From Paenibacillus vietnamensis (GTDB lineage: Bacteria; Bacillota; Bacilli; Paenibacillales; Paenibacillaceae), in assembly GCF_020169515.1 (NCBI RefSeq), contig NZ_JAHMHW010000002.1:124001-188000 (forward strand): DNA of 64,000 nucleotides. Reading direction: 5' to 3'. The translations under genes and the position numbers were made by a program. The notes under the pieces were generated by a model that worked only from the letters and a program-made list of their open reading frames with translations, ran no database searches and was not told the origin of the DNA. This document shows, one piece after another, positions 28,149-37,326 of the stretch (position 1 is the first letter of the stretch; every line of letters starts with the position of its first letter).

Positions 28149-29402
28149 CTATCTCACCATCATCGCCGCATTGCCTGCCGTTAAAATGATCGTAACCGCC
28201 AGAAAAAACATGAGACTGACGGCGGCGAGCGCCGCGAACACGTATATCATCGTTTTGCCGATCGTCTCCAGGCAGCTGACTATCGGCGAATCGCCCAGCG
28301 GCTGCATAACGGCTGCCGACACTTTATAGATCAGCGCTAACGTTAATATTTTGATGGCAGGGAATGCGCTGATGAACAGCAGTATGATGACTCCGGCAAG
28401 ACCGATTGCGTTTTTGGCCAGCATCGAAGCGGAAATGACGGTATCCGCCGCATCCGAGAACATCCGCCCGACTACCGGAACGAAGTTGCCTGTAACGAAC
28501 TTCGCGGTCCGCAGCGTTACGCCGTCGGTAACGGCGCCGGTTGCGCCTTGAACGGAAATCACGCCGAGAAACACTGTAATAAGCACGCCCAGCACGCTTA
28601 CGGCGATCGTCCGGAGCAAATTGGCGAGCTGCGTAACCTTGAACTTCTCGGACAGCGCGCTTGCGATATGGAGCACGGCCGAGAAAAACAGGAGCGGAAA
28701 CACTACCGTGTAAATCAGCGTTCCGACGGCATGGATCATAAAGATGATCAGCGGGTGAAGCACCGAAACGGTGACGACATTGCCCATTGAAGCAAGCAGG
28801 ACCAGCAGCAGCGGCACCATGGACAGCATGAACTGTATCATGCTTTCGATCGCGCCTTTCGCATACCCGATCGCTACGTTAAAGCTGTTAACCGCGATGA
28901 TGATCAGCACCATGTAGATGATCGAGTAAGCGACCTTGCTGACCGCATTTTTCTCAAAGGCGTTCTGCATCGTTTCCAGCACCATGCTGAACACCGTCAG
29001 CATGACGATCGTCACGAGCAGCTTTCCGTTGTACAGCACCTCGTGCCAAAAATATTTCAGCAGGCCCGTCAGCATGTCCTTCAGCTTGAGACCTTCGCCG
29101 CCCGGAAGAATCATCTCTGCGAAGCTCGGTACACGCTGCTCCGGAAAAAATCCTCCGTATTCGCTCATCAGCTTATTCCAATACGTCTCAACCGCATCCG
29201 TATCGACCCCATCCAGCTGCTCGGCCGTCAGCTCCTTCGTCAGCTGTTCCATCTGCTGCTTTTGCTGATCGGCTGCAGGGGGATCTTCGGAAGCCGCCGC
29301 ATTCGCGGCGCCGAAGCCTGACGCTAATGAAAATACGATCATCCCAAGCATAACGGCGAGCAGCAGCCTGGCTCTGTCCCGGGCGGAAGCCGGCTTGATC
29401 AT
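28149..29402 (-). CDS. spoIIIAE: stage III sporulation protein AE
   Basis: Large multi-pass membrane protein of the SpoIIIA channel. A signal peptide (LLLAVMLGMIVFSLASGFGAANA) is followed by an acidic soluble part and about seven membrane helices; the GRMFSDAADTVISASMLAKNA block is typical. I prefer the ATG at 29402, nine bases after GGGAG; the ATG at 29408 is only three bases away from it. It overlaps the end of spoIIIAD closely. Confidence 0.95.
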   Translation of the reverse strand: MIKPASARDRARLLLAVMLGMIVFSLASGFGAANAAASEDPPAADQQKQQMEQLTKELTAEQLDGVDTDAVETYWNKLMSEYGGFFPEQRVPSFAEMILPGGEGLKLKDMLTGLLKYFWHEVLYNGKLLVTIVMLTVFSMVLETMQNAFEKNAVSKVAYSIIYMVLIIIAVNSFNVAIGYAKGAIESMIQFMLSMVPLLLVLLASMGNVVTVSVLHPLIIFMIHAVGTLIYTVVFPLLFFSAVLHIASALSEKFKVTQLANLLRTIAVSVLGVLITVFLGVISVQGATGAVTDGVTLRTAKFVTGNFVPVVGRMFSDAADTVISASMLAKNAIGLAGVIILLFISAFPAIKILTLALIYKVSAAVMQPLGDSPIVSCLETIGKTMIYVFAALAAVSLMFFLAVTIILTAGNAAMMVR

Positions 29403-29407
29403 TGGCA

Positions 29408-29803
29408 TCAGCTCCCAGCCGGCAGCAGGCCGATCACCGTTTCGACGATGACGCTGATAATCGGAACGGCCATGACGAGAATGAAGATTTTGCCGGCAAA
29501 TTCGATTTTTGATGCGATGCTTTCCTGTCCGGCATCCCGGACGATTTGAGCGCCAAATTCAGCGATGTAGGCAATGCCGATAATTTTCAATATCGTCTTC
29601 AGATAGATGGACGGGATACCCGAGCGGTCGGCCAAATCCTCCAGCACAGTAATGACGATCTCGATTTTGCCGATCAAATACAGGAAGATGAAGAGGCCTG
29701 TAAAAGCAGCGAGCAAAAATGCGAACATCGGCTTCTGCTCCCGGACGACAAGGATAAGCACGGTTGCCAGCAGTCCCAGACCGACGATTTGAATCATTTC
29801 CAC
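29408..29803 (-). CDS. spoIIIAD: stage III sporulation protein AD
   Basis: Small multi-pass membrane protein of the SpoIIIA complex. IQIVGLGLLATVLILVVREQ, LKIIGIAYIAEFGAQIVRDA and KIFILVMAVPIISVIVETVI match SpoIIIAD closely. The start is unclear: GTG at 29803 has AGGTG seven bases upstream, while GTG at 29812 gives three more residues without a good site. Confidence 0.94.
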   Translation of the reverse strand: MEMIQIVGLGLLATVLILVVREQKPMFAFLLAAFTGLFIFLYLIGKIEIVITVLEDLADRSGIPSIYLKTILKIIGIAYIAEFGAQIVRDAGQESIASKIEFAGKIFILVMAVPIISVIVETVIGLLPAGS

Positions 29804-29842
29804 TTCGTTCACCTACTTGCGCACGCGTCCCGGAAGCCGCGT

Positions 29843-30046
29843 CTACTGGAACAAAAAGATCGCTTTAATTTCCTGGAAAAAATCGTTCAGAAGCCGGACG
29901 ACCATAAACAATACGACGACGAATCCGATAACCGTTACCCAATGCGCCATATCTTCCTTCCCCATCTGCTTTAGCACCGAATGGATCATCGCGATAACGA
30001 TTCCGATTCCGGCAATCTGGAAGATGGCGCTCACATCCATATTCAT
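29843..30046 (-). CDS. spoIIIAC: stage III sporulation protein AC
   Basis: A 67-residue membrane protein with two helices (IFQIAGIGIVIAMIHSVL and WVTVIGFVVVLFMVVRLL), the usual size for SpoIIIAC. The KQMGKEDMAHW loop between them is the family hallmark. GGGGTG lies eight bases before the ATG. It sits between spoIIIAB and spoIIIAD. Confidence 0.95.
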   Translation of the reverse strand: MNMDVSAIFQIAGIGIVIAMIHSVLKQMGKEDMAHWVTVIGFVVVLFMVVRLLNDFFQEIKAIFLFQ

Positions 30047-30061
30047 CAGTGCGGCACCCCA

Positions 30062-30580
30062 CTACACCATCAAAATGACGATCAGCACAGCGATCAAAAT
30101 ACCGAGGCTTTTCCACATTTTCTCGTAACGTCCTTGATCGTCTCTCGCTGCGTCCTCTTCCGCCTTCAGCTGAACCAGCGTTAGCCGGATATGCTTCATC
30201 TGATCCTCTTTATCGCTAATTCCAAGCGTTGATCCGAGACGGATCAGCACGGCCTGCTCGTTCATGCGCAGCGACGTTTCCGGCCATTGCGACTTCACCG
30301 CGCGCTCCCAGCTTTCGCGGAACGTCAAGCCTTCGGTTTCCCAAATGCCCGTTGCCGCTTTGCGAAACAGGCCGGCGAGCGGTTCAGGTGACGAGAGTGC
30401 CGTCCGTTCCAGCGCTTCCGGCAGCGGCGTATGGCCGTAGCCGATTTCCGTTTCCAATCTCTGAAGAGCATGTGCAAGCTGCCGCAGCTGTCTGGGACGT
30501 TCCGCGAATCTGGCTGCTTGCTGAAAACCGATCATCGTTCCCGCGAATAAAATCAATACGGCTCCTAGCAGCTTGATCAT
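30062..30580 (-). CDS. spoIIIAB: stage III sporulation protein AB
   Basis: Membrane-anchored protein, 172 residues, with helices at both ends (LLGAVLILFAGTMIGFQQA and WKSLGILIAVLIVILMV). A helical cytosolic part between them carries LRQLAHALQRLETEIGYGHTPLPEAL, similar to GspF-like proteins. Its ATG overlaps the spoIIIAA stop (ATGA), so translation is coupled. Confidence 0.94.
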   Translation of the reverse strand: MIKLLGAVLILFAGTMIGFQQAARFAERPRQLRQLAHALQRLETEIGYGHTPLPEALERTALSSPEPLAGLFRKAATGIWETEGLTFRESWERAVKSQWPETSLRMNEQAVLIRLGSTLGISDKEDQMKHIRLTLVQLKAEEDAARDDQGRYEKMWKSLGILIAVLIVILMV

Positions 30581-31626
30581 GGATCATCAGCTCTGTGCAA
30601 TCCGAGCAGGGAATGGACGGCTCCTACGGCTGTCCGCTGCGGAGTCTGCGGCTGCTCGCGCGCGGCGCTCCTGCCGGGTGCTTCAGCGGACACGACACGG
30701 TGCATGATCCCCTGCTCCGTCCGCTTCAGCTCAACTACATGAGTAAATGCGCCATCGTCCAGAAGCTTGCGGAGCACCGGCCGCCCCCGGGCGTCCTGCA
30801 GATCATAAGCATGGGCAGTCGCTACAACGCTGACGCCGGCATGGCTCGCTTCCCGGATCGCTTCGCCGTCCTCCGGCCTGCCGATTTCGTCGGCGATCAG
30901 TACCTCGGGCGACATCGAGCGCAGCATCATCATCATGCCCTCCGCCTTCGGACAGGCATCCATCACATCCGTTCTCGGCCCTACATCAAAAGTGGGAATT
31001 CCTCGTACGCATGCCGCGATCTCCGAGCGTTCGTCCACGATGCCGACTTTGCGGCCTTGCCAGGAGCCTGCTTCCGGGCTTGGCCACAAGCCGTAGCTGA
31101 CCGATCTGGCAATATCGCGCACAAGCGTCGTCTTCCCTTGCTGCGGCGGAGCGAGAATGAGCGCTGAATGCAGTGTTTTTCGGCTGCGGTCGAGCAGTCT
31201 CGGAAGCAAATTGGCGCTTGCGCCTATCACTTCCCTCGCTACCCGTATATTGAACCCTCCAATATCCCGGATCCCCCTGACGACACCGCCGTCCAAAATC
31301 GTTCTGCCGGCCAGTCCGATGCGGTGACCCCCCGATACCGTAATAAACCCCCGCCTCAGCTCCTCCTCCATCGCGTATAAGGAATAATTCGTGATGCGCT
31401 CAAGCAGCTTGCGGCAAGTGTCGGAAGTAGGCTTAAATGCGGCATCTGCGGTTTGTCTCATTGAACCGTCCAGCGTCATAAATCTGGACTGTCCGCGAAA
31501 GCAGACCTCGAGCGGCCTTCCCTCGCGTATTCGAATCTCTTCCAGCTGCTCCTGTAATGACTCGGGCAGCTTTTCAAGCAGCGTCTTCAGCTCCAAAGGA
31601 AGCAGATGCACAATGCGTGCGAGCAT
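30577..31626 (-). CDS. spoIIIAA: stage III sporulation protein AA (ATPase)
   Basis: Secretion-ATPase-like motor of the SpoIIIA channel. From the ATG at 31626 it has 349 residues, with Walker A APPQQGKTT (about 159-167) and Walker B EVLIADEIGRPED. The N-terminal LEEIRIREGRPLEV and VSGGHRIGLAGR are typical. GGGAGG lies nine bases upstream. The frame stays open further upstream but without a start signal. First gene of the operon; a SigE promoter is 41 bases away. Confidence 0.96.
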   Translation of the reverse strand: MLARIVHLLPLELKTLLEKLPESLQEQLEEIRIREGRPLEVCFRGQSRFMTLDGSMRQTADAAFKPTSDTCRKLLERITNYSLYAMEEELRRGFITVSGGHRIGLAGRTILDGGVVRGIRDIGGFNIRVAREVIGASANLLPRLLDRSRKTLHSALILAPPQQGKTTLVRDIARSVSYGLWPSPEAGSWQGRKVGIVDERSEIAACVRGIPTFDVGPRTDVMDACPKAEGMMMMLRSMSPEVLIADEIGRPEDGEAIREASHAGVSVVATAHAYDLQDARGRPVLRKLLDDGAFTHVVELKRTEQGIMHRVVSAEAPGRSAAREQPQTPQRTAVGAVHSLLGLHRADDP

Positions 31627-31666
31627 GGGTTCATCCCTCCCTGATGTTTGTCCTTCGTAGTTCCTA

Positions 31667-31694
31667 TTTGTATGCTTGTACAGTGAAAATATGA
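31667..31694 (-). promoter_or_regulatory. SigE promoter of the spoIIIA operon
   Basis: On the minus strand GTCATATT (-35, core 31694-31688) and CATACAAA (-10, 31674-31667) are spaced by 13 bases. This is a nearly perfect SigE promoter and agrees with mother-cell expression of spoIIIA in B. subtilis. Confidence 0.85.
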
Positions 31695-31730
31695 CTCGTC
31701 CGCACTTAAATTTGCTAGATTGGCAATCTG

Positions 31731-31997
31731 CTATTTTTTCAGAATTCCGATCATCAGGCAAATTACGCCCATTGCTACCCATAGAAACTTAGAAGGCGAC
31801 AGCTTATCCGACAGCCCGACAAGACCTATCGTGGTCGTCGCAATCAAAATGAGAGGACCGATTAGCGCAAGCGAAGAATTGACCACAAGCGCCTTATCAA
31901 TCTGATTTAACCGGAGCATCAGGAGCGCTGCGAAAATTTCAATCGTGCCCGATGTCAGCCTGAGCGTCGCCATCGTCATAACGATTTTATTCAGCAA
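31731..31997 (-). CDS. yqhV: DUF2619 membrane protein YqhV
   Basis: Small membrane protein of about 88 residues with three hydrophobic segments (LTSGTIEIFAALLMLRL, ALIGPLILIATTTIGLVGL, WVAMGVICLMIGIL). It resembles YqhV, which stands just before spoIIIAA in B. subtilis. I place the start at TTG 31997, downstream of GGAAGGGG; an exact start is uncertain. Function unknown. It overlaps nothing and the SigE promoter of spoIIIA lies just after its stop. Confidence 0.75.
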   Translation of the reverse strand: MLNKIVMTMATLRLTSGTIEIFAALLMLRLNQIDKALVVNSSLALIGPLILIATTTIGLVGLSDKLSPSKFLWVAMGVICLMIGILKK

Positions 31998-32149
31998 GAC
32001 GGAACATCCCCTTCCACATAAAGATTGTCCTATAACTATATGCACGCTTGTCTCTTTTTCATGCCGGGCACCTGCCTAAAGGTAATAGCATATAGTGGAG
32101 CAATTGGTGCATAACGAGCTTATGCCGAATCGAAAGGCGGTTTAACGCA

Positions 32150-32860
32150 ATGCAGGTGCAGGTAATTTCGAGCGTAAATGAAGCAAGCTCTGCTAGATTT
32201 CACCACAAAACAGCCATTATTATCGACGTGCTTCGGGCAACAAGCACGATCGCAACGGCCATTTCGGCAGGGGCCTTATGCGTCATTCCCGCCGAAACCG
32301 TCATGGAAGCGAAGGCGCTGCAGCGGCCGGGCGATTTGCTGGGGGGCGAGCGCTTCTGCAGGAAAATCGCCGGCTTCGATCTTGGAAATTCGCCGGAAGA
32401 GTATACGGAGCGGGTTGTCGGGGGCAAACGGATCGTACTTACGACTACGAACGGAACAAGAGCTATTCATAAGGCGATGCGGGCGGATCATGTGTTAACC
32501 GCTTCCTTGCTGAATACGGAAGCATGCGCTCGGATGGCCCTGGATTTAAGGCGGGATGTCGTTATTCTATGCGCCGGCAGCCATGATGAATTTGCTATCG
32601 AGGACGGCATTTGCGCCGGGCGAGTGCTCGATAAGCTCCATTCTTTGGGCGGCGCGCCTGTTGAGATGGATGATTTCGGAACGGCGATGCTTGCTTTGTA
32701 CCGGAATCGTTCCTCCAGCATTCTGGACACCATTTTGAGCGGAAATTCCGGCAAGCGGCTCATAAAGCTTGGCATGAAGCGGGATATTGAAGCGTGTTCG
32801 TCTCTCGATGTATTGAGCGACGTGCCTAGATTGCAAGGGGATATTTTGACGAGGTCCTGA
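32150..32860 (+). CDS. comB: 2-phosphosulfolactate phosphatase
   Basis: ComB-family Mg-dependent phosphatase releasing 3-sulfolactate from 2-phosphosulfolactate. The IIDVLRATSTIATAI segment at the N-terminus, VVGGKRIVLTTTNGTRA and VILCAGSHDEFAIEDGICAG are typical. In B. subtilis the homologue (yitC) acts in the sporulating cell, and sulfolactate accumulates in spores. The 236-residue length is normal. GAAAGGCGG precedes the ATG. Here it is a single gene among sporulation genes; other sulfolactate genes are not in the window. Confidence 0.88.
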   Translation: MQVQVISSVNEASSARFHHKTAIIIDVLRATSTIATAISAGALCVIPAETVMEAKALQRPGDLLGGERFCRKIAGFDLGNSPEEYTERVVGGKRIVLTTTNGTRAIHKAMRADHVLTASLLNTEACARMALDLRRDVVILCAGSHDEFAIEDGICAGRVLDKLHSLGGAPVEMDDFGTAMLALYRNRSSSILDTILSGNSGKRLIKLGMKRDIEACSSLDVLSDVPRLQGDILTRS

Positions 32861-32942
32861 TCCAAGCGCAAACGGGGGATACGCTGGAACCGTTAGCTGC
32901 ATCTTTGCGCAGCCCGGTTCTTTGCAGGCCTTTGGCAGCATT

Positions 32943-32990
32943 AAAAAAGGTTGCCCTCGCGTCAATTAATCTGACGTAAGGGCAACCTTG
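32943..32990 (-). terminator. terminator of lysC
   Basis: AAGGTTGCCCT(T)ACGTC pairs with GACG(C)GAGGGCAACCTT and is followed by TTTTAA on the minus strand. It is 14 bases beyond the lysC stop and may also serve comB. Confidence 0.8.
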
Positions 32991-33003
32991 TTCTTAGTTT
33001 GGC

Positions 33004-34257
33004 TTATCTGCGATCCTGCGGACCGCCTACAAATACCTGCTCAGCCGTATCCAATCCGTAAGTCGTGTGTAAAGCACGTACTACGTCATTTAGCGGTTCG
33101 GCGGAAATCACGCAGGAAACTTTAATTTCCGACGTGCTGACCATCTTGATGCTTACGCCGAGCGAGGAGATCGAAGCGAACATTTTCGCGGCAACGCCCG
33201 GATTGCTGACCATTCCGGCGCCGACGATGGATACTTTAACCAGATCCGCTTCGGAAGTCAGCTCGCGATACGGAACGGCACTGCGATTGCTTTCGATGAC
33301 GGCAATGGCTTTATTCAGGTCATCGCCGGATACCGTAAAGGAGAAATCCGCTTTGCCGTCCTGTACGCCGCTCTGTACGATGATGTCGACGTCGATCCCG
33401 TTATTCGCCAGTGCGCCGAATACATTCGCGAGTACTCCGGGAATATCTTCTACGCCCAAAATGCTGATTCTTGCTACGTTTTTGTCAAACGCGATACCGC
33501 GGACGACCACGCCTTGCTCCATGACCGCTTCCTCCTTCACACTTGTACCTTCATTATGGGTAAAGCTTGAGCGTACGACAAGCTTCACATTGTTATGCTT
33601 CGCATATTCCACCGCGCGCGGATGCAGAACAGCCGCACCCAGATTAGCCAGCTCAAGCATTTCATCATAAGAAATTTCATTAAGCTTGCGCGCATTTTTC
33701 ACGACACGAGGATCGGTCGAATAGACGCCGTCGACATCCGTATAGATTTCGCAAACATCCGCCTTCATAGCCGCAGCCATCGCAACCGCCGTCGTATCGG
33801 AGCCGCCGCGGCCAAGCGTCGTGATCTCGCCTTCAGGAGTCATGCCTTGGAAGCCCGCGACAATCGCAACCTTCCCTTCCTTTAAAGCCGCGAATACGCG
33901 CTCCGGATCGATTTCCGTCATCTTCGCTTTACCGTGTACCGCTTCCGTGCGGATACCCGCTTGCCAGCCGGTAAAAGATACGGCGCCGTGGCCCGTTTGA
34001 TTGATCGTCATCGAAAGCAATGCGATCGATATTTGCTCGCCAACCGTCAGCAGCATATCCATTTCGCGCGCGGGCGGATTCGGATTCAGCAGCTTAGACT
34101 GGTCGATTAAATCGTCAGTCGTATCTCCCATCGCAGAAACAACAACTACGATATCGTTGCCTTCCTGCTGTCTCTCTATTATGCGTTTCGCAACGCGCTG
34201 CATCCGCTCCGGCGTTCCAACGGAGCTGCCGCCAAACTTCATCACTATCAACGACAA
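33004..34257 (-). CDS. lysC: aspartate kinase (LysC type)
   Basis: Phosphorylates aspartate, the first step to lysine, diaminopimelate, threonine and methionine. MSLIVMKFGGSSVG starts the kinase domain, FQGMTPEGEITTLGRGGSDTTA follows, and two C-terminal ACT domains (ISILGVEDIPGVLANVFGA, VSIVGAGMVSNPGVAAKMF) bind regulators. The start is TTG 34257 behind AGGAG. The 80-base gap to the efp terminator is too short for a lysine riboswitch, unlike B. subtilis lysC. A TATAAT box is at 34305-34300. Confidence 0.95.
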   Translation of the reverse strand: MSLIVMKFGGSSVGTPERMQRVAKRIIERQQEGNDIVVVVSAMGDTTDDLIDQSKLLNPNPPAREMDMLLTVGEQISIALLSMTINQTGHGAVSFTGWQAGIRTEAVHGKAKMTEIDPERVFAALKEGKVAIVAGFQGMTPEGEITTLGRGGSDTTAVAMAAAMKADVCEIYTDVDGVYSTDPRVVKNARKLNEISYDEMLELANLGAAVLHPRAVEYAKHNNVKLVVRSSFTHNEGTSVKEEAVMEQGVVVRGIAFDKNVARISILGVEDIPGVLANVFGALANNGIDVDIIVQSGVQDGKADFSFTVSGDDLNKAIAVIESNRSAVPYRELTSEADLVKVSIVGAGMVSNPGVAAKMFASISSLGVSIKMVSTSEIKVSCVISAEPLNDVVRALHTTYGLDTAEQVFVGGPQDRR

Positions 34258-34340
34258 AGCTGATTCACTCCTAACCTGGACATATACATACAAGACAATA
34301 TTATATCACAGCAAATATAAGATTGGATATAACCGCATGC

Positions 34341-34370
34341 AAAAAAACCGCCCGGTATGCCGGACGGTTT
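34341..34370 (-). terminator. terminator of efp
   Basis: AAACCGTCCGG pairs with CCGGGCGGTTT around a four-base loop, followed by TTTT on the minus strand, eleven bases past the stop. Confidence 0.85.
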
Positions 34371-34381
34371 CCTTCGGTTAT

Positions 34382-34939
34382 CTATGCGCGCGAAATATAT
34401 TTGCCTTCGCGTGTATCGATCAGCAGCACGTCGCCTTCGTTGATGAAAAGCGGAACTTGTACGTTAAGGCCCGTTTCGACTTTGGCGTTTTTCGTAGCGC
34501 CCTGCGCGGTGTTACCTTTTACGCCCGGCTCGGTTTCAACAACCTTCAGATCGACGCTGTTAGGCATTTGAATACCGAGAATTTCACCTTGGTAACTCGA
34601 AATATTAACGTTCATATTTTCTTTCAGGAAGTTAAGCTCCCATTCGAGCTGGTCCTTGTCCAGAGTGAATTGGTCGTAAGTCTCATTGTCCATGAACGTA
34701 TATTCATTGCCGGAGTTATATAGGTATTGTACTTCACGGTTCTCGATAATCGCGCGGCCGATCGTTTCGCCGGCGCGGAACGTTTTCTCAACAACGTTGC
34801 CGTTGCGGAGGTTTTTCAGTTTGGAGCGGACAAATGCCGCGCCTTTGCCCGGTTTAACGTGCTGGAAGTCAAGCACGGTAAAAATATCGGTGTCTACTTG
34901 TACGGTTAAGCCTGTTTTAAAATCGTTTACTGAAATCAC
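34382..34939 (-). CDS. efp: elongation factor P
   Basis: Translation factor that rescues ribosomes stalled on polyproline. The 185 residues form three beta-barrel domains. The conserved loop [16 protein letters not shown] carries the lysine that is modified in many bacteria; the C-terminus has the [19 protein letters not shown] signature. The start is GTG 34939 with GGAGG upstream. It follows the yqhT peptidase, as in Bacillus. Confidence 0.97.
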   Translation of the reverse strand: MISVNDFKTGLTVQVDTDIFTVLDFQHVKPGKGAAFVRSKLKNLRNGNVVEKTFRAGETIGRAIIENREVQYLYNSGNEYTFMDNETYDQFTLDKDQLEWELNFLKENMNVNISSYQGEILGIQMPNSVDLKVVETEPGVKGNTAQGATKNAKVETGLNVQVPLFINEGDVLLIDTREGKYISRA

Positions 34940-34969
34940 TGCTGATTCCCTCCTGAAATGATTAGTGCC

Positions 34970-36043
34970 TTAGCCCAGAACGGTAAATTCCTTCGGGGAT
35001 GAGGTTAATATTTTAATACCGGTTTCCGTAATGACGATATCGTCCTCGATGCGCACCCCGCCGAAGCCGGGAACGTATATGCCGGGTTCTACCGTAACGG
35101 TCATGCCGGGGGTTAAAATCGTATCGCTTAATTTCGACAGGCGCGGCGCTTCATGGATTTCCATGCCCAGACCGTGGCCTGTCCCGTGACCGAACAAATC
35201 GCCGTACCCGTATTTCGCAATGACATCGCGTGCCAGCGCGTCCGCCTCGCGGCCGGTCATGCCGGGCTTGATCGACGACAGCGCATGCAGCTGTGCTTCC
35301 AGCACGATATCGTAAATTTCCCGGTGCTTATCCTCTGGCTTGCCGACGACGACAGTCCGCGTCAAATCGGAGCAATAACCGTTATAATAAGCGCCGAAGT
35401 CCAGCTTGACGAACTCGTTCTCGCGGATCACGCGGTCGCTTGCCACGCCGTGCGGCAGCGCGGAGCGCTCTCCCGAAGCTACGATCGTATCGAACGAAGA
35501 GGACGTTGCGCCATGGCTGCGCATATAAACCTCCATCTCCAATGCAATATCCTTCTCACGGACGCCGGGCCGGATAATGTTCAGAATATGACGGAACGTT
35601 TTGTCCGCAAGCTCGGCAGCCTCCTGCATCACCTGCAGCTCAGCTTCCTCTTTGATCATGCGCAGCTGCTCTACCAGGCCGGACGCCGGCTCAAGCGCGA
35701 TGCCTGCGAGCGTTTCGGTCCAGGACGCAAACTGGCTGTAAACGACGTGATCCTGCTCGAAAGCAAGCTTGCTGATCTTGTGCTGGGCAAGCAACTCCTT
35801 AACGTCCTGCATAGGATTCGCTCCATGCTCGACGATCTTGAAGCCTGGAGCCTGCTCGGGCGCTTGTGTCCGATAACGGAAATCGGTTAGCAAATAACAG
35901 TCCGAGTCCGTTACGAGGACCATGCCTGACGATCCGGTAAATCCGCTTATGTACCGCCGGTTGTACCCGCTTCCGATCAATATCGCTTCAAAGCCCCGCT
36001 CCGCAAGCAGTCCGCGAAGCCGCGTTACTCTCCCGTTTGGCAT
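34970..36043 (-). CDS. yqhT: Xaa-Pro aminopeptidase (M24 family)
   Basis: Metallopeptidase removing N-terminal residues before proline. The N-terminal creatinase-like domain is followed by the pita-bread catalytic domain with metal ligands in VKLDFGAYYNGYCSDLTRTV, GTGHGLGMEIHEAP, TVEPGIYVPG and GGVRIEDDI. Length is 357 residues. The aroQ-yqhT-efp order is conserved in Bacillales. Confidence 0.94.
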   Translation of the reverse strand: MPNGRVTRLRGLLAERGFEAILIGSGYNRRYISGFTGSSGMVLVTDSDCYLLTDFRYRTQAPEQAPGFKIVEHGANPMQDVKELLAQHKISKLAFEQDHVVYSQFASWTETLAGIALEPASGLVEQLRMIKEEAELQVMQEAAELADKTFRHILNIIRPGVREKDIALEMEVYMRSHGATSSSFDTIVASGERSALPHGVASDRVIRENEFVKLDFGAYYNGYCSDLTRTVVVGKPEDKHREIYDIVLEAQLHALSSIKPGMTGREADALARDVIAKYGYGDLFGHGTGHGLGMEIHEAPRLSKLSDTILTPGMTVTVEPGIYVPGFGGVRIEDDIVITETGIKILTSSPKEFTVLG

Positions 36044-36066
36044 CTCCGCTCACCCTTCCCGATTTG

Positions 36067-36510
36067 CTATTGCGATTTTTGCAAATGACGAACTAGCGCC
36101 GTCAGGCCAAGCTCATAGCTGTGGGAGCCGAAGCCCGCTATCTGGCCGACCGCAACCGCGGTGACGACCGACACGTGACGAAAAGCCTCCCGCTTATGGA
36201 TATTGGACATATGAACCTCGATTACCGGCAATCCAACTGTGCTTAGGGCATCCCTCAAAGCATAGCTGTAGTGCGTCCAAGCCCCGGGATTAATGACGAT
36301 GCCGTCGGCTTGTCCGTAAGCGCTATGGATCCGGTCGATCATTTCACCTTCATGATTCGTTTGGAAACATTCGATCTGGACGCCAAGCTCCTCCGCTTTT
36401 GCCCTTAAGAGCGACTCGATGGATGCAAGCGTGTCGGTTCCGTACACTCCCGGCTCGCGAATGCCGAGCATATTGAGGTTCGGACCGTTTAAAACAATAA
36501 TTTTGTGCAT
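36067..36510 (-). CDS. aroQ: 3-dehydroquinate dehydratase, type II
   Basis: Shikimate pathway enzyme converting 3-dehydroquinate to 3-dehydroshikimate. [22 protein letters not shown] at the start contains the catalytic Tyr, and [20 protein letters not shown] and [19 protein letters not shown] follow. The ATG at 36510 has GGAGGGG just upstream. Length about 147 residues is typical. Confidence 0.96.
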   Translation of the reverse strand: MHKIIVLNGPNLNMLGIREPGVYGTDTLASIESLLRAKAEELGVQIECFQTNHEGEMIDRIHSAYGQADGIVINPGAWTHYSYALRDALSTVGLPVIEVHMSNIHKREAFRHVSVVTAVAVGQIAGFGSHSYELGLTALVRHLQKSQ

Positions 36511-36602
36511 GCATGCCCCTCCCATAGAGCGAAAACCGTCATGGCTTCAAATTCCATTAGCCATTTTACCACAATTGCCCGCCGCTTGAGAAGTGGAAGT
36601 CG

Positions 36603-37109
36603 TCAATGGGCGTGAATCGGCTCGCGCGACGCTTCGTCCGTGTATTCGAAAGCGATCGAGTACCCGATGAATACGCCCCATAAAATAAACACGCACAGCT
36701 CGGTGAACAGCGTATTCCAGCCCGCTCTCGTCACCCATTCGGTTATCCCCATCCACGGCCCGATCGCAAGAAAAATCAATGCCCACCAGGCGGCGCCGTA
36801 TATCATGCCGGGAATGGGCCCGCGCAGCCTTCCGAGCACGACTTTATACAGCAATGCGGCGACTATCGAAATGATCGCAAAACTGCCGATCCCGATCAGT
36901 ATTCCCCAGAAGCTTTTTAAAAACGACCTGTGAAAAAACGGATCCGCCGCAAAGCCGGGCAGCTCGGTCGTAAATTTCATTTCATAAAACAGCCAGCGCA
37001 CCGTGCCCCAGATCAGCCCGGCAAAAAAACCGATTTTAAGCGAAAACAGCCAGGGATTCGTATGATGCCGCGGCGTGTAATCGTCGTTTTGCTTCTTATG
37101 TTTTTCCAT
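36603..37109 (-). CDS. yqhR: YqhR family membrane protein
   Basis: A 168-residue membrane protein with about four helices (WLFSLKIGFFAGLIWGTVRW, FWGILIGIGSFAIISIVAAL, GMIYGAAWWALIFLAIGPW, FILWGVFIGYSIAF) and polar ends. It fits YqhR by position between yqhQ and aroQ and by general pattern. Function unknown. It is divergent from yqhQ. Confidence 0.8.
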   Translation of the reverse strand: MEKHKKQNDDYTPRHHTNPWLFSLKIGFFAGLIWGTVRWLFYEMKFTTELPGFAADPFFHRSFLKSFWGILIGIGSFAIISIVAALLYKVVLGRLRGPIPGMIYGAAWWALIFLAIGPWMGITEWVTRAGWNTLFTELCVFILWGVFIGYSIAFEYTDEASREPIHAH

Positions 37110-37326
37110 TCCATTTTGCCTCCCGCCTGAATTATCGTAAGCTGAAATTTAGTATGTGAAAAAAAGGCTTGCGATAACCCTCCATTCCCATCCATCCATC
37201 ATGCTTTCCGGCTAGTTCGCGGTGGCAAATGGCGGATAGATCAAGTACAATAGACATACAAAATGTCATAGGTGCTCCGCCGCTTCATCGGCGGACGTTA
37301 CCTCGATCAAGGAAGGTGACCAGCTC

